Source: Reichenbachiella sp. 5M10 (lineage in GTDB: Bacteria; Bacteroidota; Bacteroidia; Cytophagales; Cyclobacteriaceae). From it: 64,000 nt of DNA. Both the position numbers and the translations under genes were made by a program. Shown one piece after another: positions 53,265 to 61,171 of the stretch (the stretch's first letter is position 1; each line of letters begins with the position of its first letter). Where the stretch lies: the NCBI RefSeq assembly GCF_002742335.1, contig NZ_MDGR01000007.1, positions 810,501 through 874,500 on the forward strand, in the 5' to 3' direction. The notes under the pieces are model-generated. The model saw only the letters and a list, made by a program, of their open reading frames with translations. It ran no database searches and was not told where the DNA came from.

Positions 53265-53849
53265 ATGACTGCTGATCAACAAATCACATATACCGAAGCA
53301 CAGCTTGTTGCTCTTTGCAAGAAGAACGATAAGAGAGCCCAGAGGTTGATGTTTGAGCAAGAATCAAAGATCATGCTGACGGTCTGTCGTCGATACATCG
53401 GAGATGATCATACCGCAGAGGAATTGATGCTGATTGGCTTCATGAAGGTGTTTGATAAGATGCACCAATTCAAGTCTGAGGGGAGTTTGCAGGGGTGGAT
53501 TCGAAGGGTGATGGTGACGACATGCCTTGAGTGGATTCGAAAGAATAAGGCACTCTACATGGAAGTAGAACTCGAAAATGTCGAATCTGAGATAGATGCT
53601 ATACAAGCAGCCAATACGTTGGAGTCCGCGGATTTACTAGCTATGGTGATGGAGTTGCCTCAGGGATATCGGACGATATTCAATATGTATGCCATCGAGG
53701 GTTATTCGCACCCAGAGATTGCGGCGCAATTGGGGATTTCGATCAATACCTCCAAGTCGCAGCTCAGTAGAGCAAGAAAACTGCTACAAGACAAGATATC
53801 TAAGAGTGAAAAATATGTAACGCAAAACAGAATGGATCATGGGAGCTGA
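53265..53849 (+). CDS. ECF-type RNA polymerase sigma factor
   Basis: About 194 residues from the ATG at 53265; in-frame ATGs at 53217 and a start at 53196 would add up to 23 residues lacking family similarity. Region 2 contains YIGDDHTAEELMLIGFMKVF and FKSEGSLQGWIRRVMVTTCL; region 4 contains LPQGYRTIFNMYAIEGYSHP and AAQLGISINTSKSQLSRARK. It overlaps the next gene by 11 bases, whose product has a membrane anchor and may be its anti-sigma factor. Confidence 0.92.
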   Translation: MTADQQITYTEAQLVALCKKNDKRAQRLMFEQESKIMLTVCRRYIGDDHTAEELMLIGFMKVFDKMHQFKSEGSLQGWIRRVMVTTCLEWIRKNKALYMEVELENVESEIDAIQAANTLESADLLAMVMELPQGYRTIFNMYAIEGYSHPEIAAQLGISINTSKSQLSRARKLLQDKISKSEKYVTQNRMDHGS

Positions 53850-54480
53850 TAGAATAGATGAGGTATTCAAATCTGGATTGTCACAGATGTCGACAGAGGT
53901 ACAAGCCGATAGCTGGTCCAAGTTGGAAATGATGTTGGACAACCGGTCCGTTCGTCGTAGGCCTATAGTGATGTGGCAAGTGGCTGCTTCTCTGGTTGTG
54001 CTGTTGATATCTGCGGTGGTTTACTTCGCCGTGGTGACGGATGATCAACTGGCTTTTGAGCATGGATTAGAAGAGCTTCGGCCCAAAACTGTCGTATCAA
54101 GCCAGATAGTGCCTCTCCAACCAGCGCAAGTACGTTTGGTTCCTGTGGTGGTGAATCCACCCGTTGCACAGCAGGTAGTAGCAAGTGTCCCAAAGCGGGT
54201 ACAGATGGAGCCACAGCGGGTAGAGGCCAAATCGCTTGACACGCCGATGATCGAGGAATCAGAGACTGTAGCGAAGGTGCCTGTCAAGATAACTTACAAG
54301 CGCAGCGCAGACTCTACACCAGAGGATATGCCGATAGTGAGTAAAAGCAAGGTGAAAGAACTGATTCATCAGGCGCAAGAGCTAGAAGCGGGTAATGTAT
54401 GGGCGGATATACGTGAAGCCAAAAATAAAGCCCTTCAGAATCCTTTCGGTTTGCAAAAGGAACGTCAAAAACTAAAATAA
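53839..54480 (+). CDS. single-pass membrane protein, probable anti-sigma partner
   Basis: A 213-residue protein with a cytoplasmic N-terminal region of about 47 residues, one membrane helix (VAASLVVLLISAVVYFAVV) and a proline-rich, basic periplasmic part. It overlaps the sigma factor gene, the usual position of an anti-sigma factor, but no zinc-binding ZAS motif (HxxxCxxC) is seen. A role in holding the sigma factor at the membrane is inferred from context and topology only. Confidence 0.65.
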   Translation: MGADRIDEVFKSGLSQMSTEVQADSWSKLEMMLDNRSVRRRPIVMWQVAASLVVLLISAVVYFAVVTDDQLAFEHGLEELRPKTVVSSQIVPLQPAQVRLVPVVVNPPVAQQVVASVPKRVQMEPQRVEAKSLDTPMIEESETVAKVPVKITYKRSADSTPEDMPIVSKSKVKELIHQAQELEAGNVWADIREAKNKALQNPFGLQKERQKLK

Positions 54481-54486
54481 TCAATC

Positions 54487-55566
54487 ATGAAAAAGATCAA
54501 CACATTACTGTGCATGGGACTACTATGTCTTAGCATGACAGCTATGGCTAATGGACCACATAGCGCCAAGGAAGATACAGTCATCATAGAATTCGGAAAG
54601 AATAGCAGGGTAGTCATCATCACACAGACAGCGGAGGACATGAGGAAACTCGCAACATTGGACATCAATCAGATGATCAGTGACCTCAACTCTAGTTTGG
54701 ACAGTGGGCAAGTGGCACTGGAGATCATTATAGAGGATTCAACTGGTGCAGTGTATCAGCGGGACACTGTAGAGCGCCAAGAAGGGGGGCTAGTGTATTA
54801 TGGAGAGAGCAGTACCACAGATAGCAACTGGAAGGAAAGTGAATGGGAAGATCCAGATGAGGAGAGCGAGAAGGAGATCTCTTGGGAGGATTTTTGGGAT
54901 TCGGATGATGACGAGTACAAACGTACAAGAGGGGCCTTTGAGATCGAGATAGGGATGAATAATTGGCTAGAGAAAGGGAAGTTTCCGGACGCCAACGGGG
55001 AGCTGTATAGTATCAAGCCATGGGGGTCATGGTATTTTGGGTTGGGGCATACCAATCGTACGCATGTCACCGGACCACTGTTGATCAATTGGGGAGCTGG
55101 CGTGTCCTGGTATACTTGGAAACTAGAAAATACTAACGTACGCATCATCAAAGATCCAGATGCGACTGTCTTCGTTGAAGATCCTAATGTCAACGGGACC
55201 AAGAGTAAACTGTCCGCCACGTTCATCAATGCGACACTCGTGCCGATGTTGGATTTTGGTTACTCGAAAGAGGAAAATCAATATGGATCGTTTCGTAAGT
55301 ATAGCCAAAAAGGCTTCCGGATTGGACTCGGAGGATATATGGGGTACCGCATAGACAGTTGGACCAAGTTTGTTTATAAGGACAACGGGGACAAGCAGAA
55401 AGACAAAACGAAGAGCAATTATTTTATGAATGGCTTCCGCTATGGAGTTAGGGGACAGATGGGGTTCAGAGGGATGGACATGTTTGTCAACTACGACCTC
55501 AACAACGTGTTTGCCGAGGATCGAGGACCAGAGCTCAATGGGCTTAGCTTTGGGATTATTCTATGA
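54487..55566 (+). CDS. secreted, probable outer-membrane beta-barrel protein
   Basis: A 359-residue protein with a signal peptide ending TAMANG. The first 120 mature residues are polar and very acidic (WEDPDEESEKEISWEDFWDS), and the C-terminal 200 residues show alternating strands (GGYMGYRIDSWTKFVYKD, MFVNYDLNNVF) ending GLSFGIIL, as in outer-membrane barrels. It follows the anti-sigma-like gene by six bases, so it is likely in the same operon and possibly a target of the sigma factor. Confidence 0.72.
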   Translation: MKKINTLLCMGLLCLSMTAMANGPHSAKEDTVIIEFGKNSRVVIITQTAEDMRKLATLDINQMISDLNSSLDSGQVALEIIIEDSTGAVYQRDTVERQEGGLVYYGESSTTDSNWKESEWEDPDEESEKEISWEDFWDSDDDEYKRTRGAFEIEIGMNNWLEKGKFPDANGELYSIKPWGSWYFGLGHTNRTHVTGPLLINWGAGVSWYTWKLENTNVRIIKDPDATVFVEDPNVNGTKSKLSATFINATLVPMLDFGYSKEENQYGSFRKYSQKGFRIGLGGYMGYRIDSWTKFVYKDNGDKQKDKTKSNYFMNGFRYGVRGQMGFRGMDMFVNYDLNNVFAEDRGPELNGLSFGIIL

Positions 55567-55591
55567 CCCTGTTTTGCTGATGCCGAGGTAC

Positions 55592-55631
55592 AAAAAAAAT
55601 CCCTGCTTGGGTTGGTATCAAGCAGGGATTT
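55592..55631 (-). terminator. terminator shared by sod and the barrel gene
   Basis: A 13-pair perfect stem (55597-55609 and 55619-55631, nine-base loop) has eight A residues on its left side, giving a T run for minus-strand transcripts from the superoxide dismutase gene. It may also stop plus-strand transcripts. Confidence 0.87.
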
Positions 55632-55652
55632 GTCGTTTATGGCGCGTACTGT

Positions 55653-56255
55653 TTATTTAGCAGCAGCGAATCTTTTGTTTACTTCGTCCCAATTGATCAC
55701 GTTGAAAAACGCAGAGATGTAATCAGGTCTTCTGTTTTGGTAGTTCAAGTAGTAGGCGTGCTCCCATACATCCAATCCAAGGATAGGGGTACCGTCACAT
55801 CCAGCTACTGGCATCAATGGGTTGTCCTGATTAGCAGTCGAGCAAACTTCTAGTTTGCCGTCTTTGACGCACAACCATGCCCATCCTGATCCGAATCTTG
55901 TCGCTGCAGCAGCGGCAAATTTCTCCTTGAATGCATCGTATGAACCGAATGCAGCGTCGATTGCAGCAGCTACATCACCTGTAGGGTTGCCGCCACCGTT
56001 TGGGCTCATGATCGTCCAAAACAAAGTGTGGTTGAAGTGACCCCCACCATTGTTTCTTACAGCAGCATTGTCACTGTGGTTTTTGACCAATTCGTCGATG
56101 GATTTGCTTTCTAGCTCAGTGCCAGCGATCGCATCGTTGAGTTTGCTGATGTATGCCGCGTGGTGTTTGCCGTGATGGATCTCCATTGTCGCTTTGTCAA
56201 TGTTTGGTTCCAATGCGTCATGTGCGTATGGTAAAGATGGTAATTCGAAAGCCAT
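55653..56255 (-). CDS. sodA: Fe/Mn superoxide dismutase
   Basis: A 200-residue cytoplasmic enzyme that turns superoxide into peroxide and oxygen. Metal ligands are the first histidine in [16 protein letters not shown], the histidine in [14 protein letters not shown], and the aspartate and histidine in [18 protein letters not shown]. The [15 protein letters not shown] and [11 protein letters not shown] stretches are nearer manganese-type SodA, but metal preference cannot be fixed by eye. It stands alone. Confidence 0.95.
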   Translation of the reverse strand: MAFELPSLPYAHDALEPNIDKATMEIHHGKHHAAYISKLNDAIAGTELESKSIDELVKNHSDNAAVRNNGGGHFNHTLFWTIMSPNGGGNPTGDVAAAIDAAFGSYDAFKEKFAAAAATRFGSGWAWLCVKDGKLEVCSTANQDNPLMPVAGCDGTPILGLDVWEHAYYLNYQNRRPDYISAFFNVINWDEVNKRFAAAK

Positions 56256-56361
56256 GATTATTTCGTTTTATGTTTGAAAAATATTTACTCGTAAAAGTAG
56301 AATTTCTTTGACAGAAAATAAGGAAAATGTATCATTCTATTCTATGAATAGATTGTTGACG

Positions 56362-56811
56362 TCAATCTCTCAGTTTTGCAAAGAATGATGTAACCAAATC
56401 GCTGCACTCTTTTTCCATCACGCCACCTTTGATATTGGCTTTGGGGTGGAGGACTTGGCCTTGGAGTGTACTATATCCTCGCTTGGGATCGTGAGCACCG
56501 TAGATGATTTCATCTACTTGGGCCCAAAAGGTCGCCCCCGCGCACATCACGCAAGGTTCCATGGTGACATAAAGCTTGCAGTTAGTCAGATACTTGGCAC
56601 CCAAAAAATTGGCAGCCGAAGTAATGGCCAACATTTCGGCATGAGCCGTTACGTCCTGGAGCCGTTCGGTTTGGTTGTAGGCTCGTGCGATGATCTTGTT
56701 GTCACATACAACTACAGCACCGACAGGGACTTCCCCTTCCTCGTAGGCGTATTGCGCCTGCTTGAGTGCCTCCTTCATGTAAGCCTCATCACTATGCAAG
56801 CCAGGTATCAT
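56362..56811 (-). CDS. tadA: tRNA-adenosine/nucleoside deaminase
   Basis: A 149-residue zinc enzyme of the cytidine/deoxycytidylate deaminase fold. The zinc and proton-shuttle motif is HAEMLAITSA, and the PCVMCAGA motif supplies two cysteines. The VGAVVVCDNKIIARAYNQTE segment is typical of TadA, which converts adenosine to inosine at the tRNA-Arg wobble base; a guanine-deaminase-like role is less likely. Its start overlaps the stop of the upstream hypothetical gene by four bases. Confidence 0.92.
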   Translation of the reverse strand: MIPGLHSDEAYMKEALKQAQYAYEEGEVPVGAVVVCDNKIIARAYNQTERLQDVTAHAEMLAITSAANFLGAKYLTNCKLYVTMEPCVMCAGATFWAQVDEIIYGAHDPKRGYSTLQGQVLHPKANIKGGVMEKECSDLVTSFFAKLRD

Positions 56812-57365
56812 TTGAGTTTGCCTTTGATGTGGACACCTTGCATGATCTCATGAGCCGTAGATTGCCAGGTTTCTTTGAGTTCGATTGGCGCAGTGAAATT
56901 GAATACGAGGGTGCTTTGCCCTATGATCACATACTGCATGTAAGTGTATTTTTGGATGTTGCCCTCCTGTCTGAAGGAGTCTGCATCAGGTTTGACCGTC
57001 GAGATGAACTCTAAGTGAGCGAATTGCCTGCCATTGATTTCTTGGGTACCCTCTGACAACATCTGTATGTCGTCGTACAAGTTATAAATGTTGGATTTTT
57101 GAAAACTCACCATGATTTCTAGGTCCTTTGCAGCCCATTGGGTCACGGACTTGTTGACTCCTAGATCAATGGTCAAATCTGGATTGGTGTAAAGAACGAG
57201 TGGTTTGGTCGTAGTGAAGTACTTGCTTGCGATCTCATCGTCTGTCATGAGTCGAAACTCGCCAGGGATCGGCATGGTGATGTTTTCGGTGACCTGTGTT
57301 TTGACCAGATCTTGACCCGGTGTGGGATGAAATATCAGAAAGAATGAAAGGACGAATAGATGCAT
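56808..57365 (-). CDS. secreted protein of unknown function
   Basis: From the ATG at 57365 the product has 185 residues and a signal peptide (LFVLSFFLIFHPTPGQ). The frame stays open for 120 bases further upstream, but that stretch overlaps the divergent aspS start and lacks a signal. The mature domain has DDEIASKYFTTTKPLVLYTN and QYVIIGQSTLVFNFTAPIEL, and looks alpha/beta; no family is recognised. It probably acts in the periplasm and is translationally coupled to tadA. Confidence 0.62.
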   Translation of the reverse strand: MHLFVLSFFLIFHPTPGQDLVKTQVTENITMPIPGEFRLMTDDEIASKYFTTTKPLVLYTNPDLTIDLGVNKSVTQWAAKDLEIMVSFQKSNIYNLYDDIQMLSEGTQEINGRQFAHLEFISTVKPDADSFRQEGNIQKYTYMQYVIIGQSTLVFNFTAPIELKETWQSTAHEIMQGVHIKGKLK

Positions 57366-57442
57366 GTATGATGATTTATAGAGAATCTTTAAAAAGTCAA
57401 AATTAAAGTAGTTCGCTATGAAGCCCAATACCTTACAATGAT

Positions 57443-57450
57443 TAAATTTG
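57443..57450 (+). promoter_or_regulatory. -7 box of the aspS promoter
   Basis: TAAATTTG matches TAnnTTTG and lies 33 bases before the aspS start. It is followed by GCGCCTCGTTTT, almost the same bases as after the prfC -7 box (GCGCCTCATTTT). No clear TTTG is present at -33. Confidence 0.5.
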
Positions 57451-57483
57451 CGCCTCGTTTTTTTACAAACAAATACAATACGC

Positions 57484-59238
57484 ATGCTTAGAACTCATAC
57501 TTGTGGAGAATTAAGAGCCGGGGACACCGGAAGCCAGGCAACCCTATGTGGTTGGGTGCAAAAAGTAAGAGACAAAGGAGGAATGGTCTGGGTAGATCTC
57601 AGGGATAGATATGGGGTGACTCAGTTGATATTCGAAGAAGGGTCTACGGAGATGGCTGTTTTGGAGCAAGCCAAAACCCTCGGAAGAGAGTTTGTACTCA
57701 AAGCTACTGGAGAGGTAGTTGAGCGGTATGCTAAGAATGACAAGATGGCGACAGGCGATGTGGAAGTCAAAGTATCTTCGCTAGAGATACTCAATGCATC
57801 CAAAGTGCCGCCGTTCATCATTGACAATGATACAGATGGAGGTGAAGAGCTCCGTATGAAGTATAGATACCTCGACTTACGTCGAGGCGAAGTGAGAGAC
57901 AAACTTATGCTCCGACACAAGATGTTGCAAGCGACACGCAAGTACTTGTCCGATTCGGAGTTTATGGAAGTAGAGACACCTGTTTTGATCAAGTCGACTC
58001 CTGAGGGCGCTCGAGATTTTGTGGTGCCATCACGTGTCAATAAGGGCGAATTTTATGCCTTGCCACAGTCTCCTCAGACGTTCAAGCAGTTGCTGATGGT
58101 GTCTGGGTTTGACCGGTATTTTCAGATTGTCAAGTGTTTTAGAGACGAAGATTTGCGTGCGGATCGTCAGCCTGAGTTTACACAGATTGATTGTGAGATG
58201 TCGTTTGTGACGCAGCAAGATATATTGGATACATTCGAAGGACTGACTCGATTTTTGTTCAAGGAAGCGTTGGATGTAGAGGTGGGCGAATTTGTACACA
58301 TGCAGTACGATGATGCCATGCGACTGTATGGATCGGATAAGCCTGACGTACGTTTTGGAATGCAGTTTGTCGAACTCAATGACGTGGCACAGAACAAAGG
58401 GTTCAATGTGTTTGATCAAGCGGAGTTGGTAGTAGGTATCTGTGCAGAAGGCTGTGCAGAATGGACAAGAAAGCAACTGGATGCTCTGACGGACTTCGTC
58501 AAGCGACCACAGGTGGGAGCCAAAGGCCTCGTGCATGTCAAATGCAATGCGGACGGTACGTTCAAATCGTCAGTGGATAAATTTTACTCGCAAGAGGATT
58601 TGAAAGCATGGGCAGACAAAGCTGGAGCAAAGCCAGGAGATTTGATTCTTGTACTGTCGGGTGATACGCACAGCACGCGAAAGCAAATGAACGATTTGCG
58701 TTTGCACATGGGTGACTTGCTCGAGTTGAAAGATCCGATGAATTTTAAGCCGCTATGGGTGTTGGATTTCCCTTTGCTAGAGTGGGATGAAGAGACGAAG
58801 AGATACCATGCCATGCACCATCCATTTACCTCACCGAAGGCCGAGCAAATCCCTATGTTGGATACTGATCCAGGAGCGGTGAAAGCCAATGCCTATGATT
58901 TGGTAATCAACGGGGTGGAAATTGGAGGCGGGTCGATCCGGATTCACGATCAGCAGACACAAGCCTTGATGTTTAAGCATCTTGGGTTTAGTGAAGAAGA
59001 GGCTAAAGCACAATTTGGTTTCTTGATGGAAGCTTTCGAATATGGTGCTCCTCCACACGGTGGAATCGCCTTTGGATTTGATCGTTTGTGCTCAATGTTT
59101 GGAGGCTCTGATTCTATCCGTGACTTCATCGCGTTTCCAAAAAATACGTCAGCTAGAGACGTCATGATCGAGTCTCCTTCGCCGATTGCTAGTGCGCAAT
59201 TGAAAGAACTAGGCTTGGATGTACTTCCCAACGATTAG
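57484..59238 (+). CDS. aspS: aspartate-tRNA ligase
   Basis: A 584-residue class IIb synthetase from the ATG at 57484, where the family sequence [14 protein letters not shown] begins; an upstream in-frame ATG adds 12 unrelated residues. It has the OB-fold anticodon domain ([20 protein letters not shown]), motif 2 region [18 protein letters not shown], a bacterial GAD insert and motif 3 [16 protein letters not shown]. It charges tRNA-Asp and is essential. The next gene begins three bases after its stop codon. Confidence 0.97.
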   Translation: MLRTHTCGELRAGDTGSQATLCGWVQKVRDKGGMVWVDLRDRYGVTQLIFEEGSTEMAVLEQAKTLGREFVLKATGEVVERYAKNDKMATGDVEVKVSSLEILNASKVPPFIIDNDTDGGEELRMKYRYLDLRRGEVRDKLMLRHKMLQATRKYLSDSEFMEVETPVLIKSTPEGARDFVVPSRVNKGEFYALPQSPQTFKQLLMVSGFDRYFQIVKCFRDEDLRADRQPEFTQIDCEMSFVTQQDILDTFEGLTRFLFKEALDVEVGEFVHMQYDDAMRLYGSDKPDVRFGMQFVELNDVAQNKGFNVFDQAELVVGICAEGCAEWTRKQLDALTDFVKRPQVGAKGLVHVKCNADGTFKSSVDKFYSQEDLKAWADKAGAKPGDLILVLSGDTHSTRKQMNDLRLHMGDLLELKDPMNFKPLWVLDFPLLEWDEETKRYHAMHHPFTSPKAEQIPMLDTDPGAVKANAYDLVINGVEIGGGSIRIHDQQTQALMFKHLGFSEEEAKAQFGFLMEAFEYGAPPHGGIAFGFDRLCSMFGGSDSIRDFIAFPKNTSARDVMIESPSPIASAQLKELGLDVLPND

Positions 59239-59240
59239 AG

Positions 59241-60338
59241 GTGAGGTACTGTGGGTTAGTTGTCACTTTCTTGTTTTTGAGCCAAATTGCCTTTGGACAA
59301 GAAAGTGACAGCACACAGTACAAAAATACGAGCCTAGCAGTCTATCCCGTCTTTGCGTATACGCCAGAGACAAAGTTCAATTTTGGTGCGATTGCGTTTT
59401 TTGTCTTTGACCAGAATGTCAGAAAAAAGGACTCTCTTTATTATCGCCCCACATCCATTACGCCCTATTTGGTCTTCACGACCAATAAGCAAATTCAGTT
59501 CAAATCTGAGTTTGATTTTTTTCTGAAAAATGGAATCAATTTCAATCTCATCTCTCGGATCTACAAGTATCCCGACTATTACTATGGTATAGGCAATGAC
59601 ACAGACGTGGATGTCAGTGAGCGCTATGGGAACAATTACATTCAACTAGAGGGCAAAGTGCTAAAGCCCTACACCAAGCATTTGTTTTATGGTTTGACCT
59701 ACGACTTGCAGTACAACTACATCGACCCTATCCAAAACGGTATGCTCGCGACACAAGATCCTGTGGGGATTGAGGGAGGACGAAACATGGGGATTGGTCC
59801 GGCTTTTAGCTATGATACACGAAATAGCACTATCTATCCGACGCATGGCAAGTACATCAATACCTCTGTGAGCTTCTTTGGAGAAGCGCTGGGGGGAGAG
59901 TACAACTATGTGAAGTACTCTTTTGATTTTCGGCACTATTTCGAATTGCTAGGACCCAAAAATATTTTAACCTATCAATTTCGCGCAGACCTAACCTCTG
60001 GCAAGGATGTGCCGTTCTACAAATTGAACTTCATCGGTGGCGACAACCGCTTGAGAGGGTTCGATCATGGAAACTTATATGTTGACAATCAATCGGTTTA
60101 TTTCCAAGTAGAAGCTCGTCAAGAGTTGTTTTGGAGGCTGGGAGGAGTGATATTTGCGGGTGCGGGGCAGGTGTTTGATTCCTTTGCTCAGTATGATGTG
60201 GATGATATTCGCTTTGTATATGGATTGGGAGGTAGATTTCAAGCCATCAAGGACAAAAAACTCAACTTGCGTATGGATATCGGCTTCACTGACAATGGAC
60301 AGCACGCGATCTATCTCTCAGTAAGAGAGGCGTTTTGA
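59241..60338 (+). CDS. Omp85-type outer-membrane barrel without POTRA domains
   Basis: A 365-residue protein with a GTG start three bases after aspS and a signal peptide ending QIAFGQ. It resembles the C-terminal barrel of BamA/TamA-family proteins: the GPAFSYDTRNSTIYPTHGKY segment and the late LNFIGGDNRLRGFDHGNLYVD, with the RG.F-type motif of the conserved loop 6. No POTRA repeats precede the barrel, so it is the short surface-antigen form. It probably moves proteins or lipids across the outer membrane, or forms a pore. Confidence 0.85.
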   Translation: MRYCGLVVTFLFLSQIAFGQESDSTQYKNTSLAVYPVFAYTPETKFNFGAIAFFVFDQNVRKKDSLYYRPTSITPYLVFTTNKQIQFKSEFDFFLKNGINFNLISRIYKYPDYYYGIGNDTDVDVSERYGNNYIQLEGKVLKPYTKHLFYGLTYDLQYNYIDPIQNGMLATQDPVGIEGGRNMGIGPAFSYDTRNSTIYPTHGKYINTSVSFFGEALGGEYNYVKYSFDFRHYFELLGPKNILTYQFRADLTSGKDVPFYKLNFIGGDNRLRGFDHGNLYVDNQSVYFQVEARQELFWRLGGVIFAGAGQVFDSFAQYDVDDIRFVYGLGGRFQAIKDKKLNLRMDIGFTDNGQHAIYLSVREAF

Positions 60339-60395
60339 TTGTTGGATTTATTTACTACTTTGCGTTGGCACAGCTAGGAAAACGAGAATAATTAT

Positions 60396-60764
60396 ATGGC
60401 AGATAAAAAAAAGCTTCTGTATGTGGACGATGAGGTGGCCAATCTCAACGTTTTTAGAATAGCCTTCAAAAGAAGGTATGATGTGACTACTGCGGGTAGT
60501 GCAGAGGAGGGTATGGAGCTATTGGAAAGTGAGAAGTTTGATATCGTCGTATGTGACCATCGCATGCCTGGTATGACAGGGGTTGAAATGCTCGCTGTGG
60601 TCAGTGAGAAATTCCCTGACATGATCCGAATCATCATTTCTGAGTATATCAACGACGAGATCATCCGTCATGCTATCAAGTCATACAATCTCGACGGTAG
60701 TATGGGGAAACCATGGGATGCTACTGAACTCATCTCAATCATCGAAAACCACGCGAAAAGCTAG
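60396..60764 (+). CDS. single-domain response regulator
   Basis: A 122-residue receiver. It has the acidic pair in YVDDEV, the phospho-acceptor aspartate in IVVCDHRMPGMTG and the lysine in GSMGKPW. The switch threonine is replaced by serine (IIISEYIND) where T-G is usual. It is the same receiver subtype (YVDDE..NL.VF, PD.IRI) as the N-terminus of the pseudophosphatase protein at 27355. It has no output domain and no kinase beside it, so it may exchange phosphate with the chemosensory cluster or another kinase. Confidence 0.9.
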   Translation: MADKKKLLYVDDEVANLNVFRIAFKRRYDVTTAGSAEEGMELLESEKFDIVVCDHRMPGMTGVEMLAVVSEKFPDMIRIIISEYINDEIIRHAIKSYNLDGSMGKPWDATELISIIENHAKS

Positions 60765-60767
60765 TTT

Positions 60768-61169
60768 GTGCAGTTGGATATATCCACACCGGCCCTTCTT
60801 TTTCCAGCCATTACGTTGCTACTCTTGGCGTATACCAATCGTTTTTTAGGGATTGCATCGCTGATCCGAGGATTGCATAGTGAGTATCAAAAAAACAATG
60901 GACTCAAAGTGGTCGTGGATCAGATCAAGAACCTGAGAATACGGCTCAATATGATTCGCAAGATGCAATTTTTAGCGGTATTGAGTTTCTTGTTTACAGT
61001 GGGGTGCATGATCGCTCTTTTTGAGAGTAGCTTCGCACTAGCCAATATCCTATTTGCAGCGAGTCTGATTTCCTTGTTGCTGTCTTTGGTTTTTTCCTTG
61101 ATAGAAATCCAGATTTCTACGCGAGCACTCAATATCGAATTGAGTGATATGGAAGACGATATCAAATAA
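60768..61169 (+). CDS. DUF2721 membrane protein
   Basis: A 133-residue protein with a GTG start four bases after the response regulator stop. It has three membrane segments: an N-terminal one (STPALLFPAITLLLLAYTNR) and two after residue 60. The RFLGIASLIRGLHSEYQ segment and overall pattern fit DUF2721, a family of unknown function. Its place directly after the response regulator suggests cotranscription. It converges on the ABC transporter gene two bases later. Confidence 0.8.
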   Translation: MQLDISTPALLFPAITLLLLAYTNRFLGIASLIRGLHSEYQKNNGLKVVVDQIKNLRIRLNMIRKMQFLAVLSFLFTVGCMIALFESSFALANILFAASLISLLLSLVFSLIEIQISTRALNIELSDMEDDIK

Positions 61170-61171
61170 AT

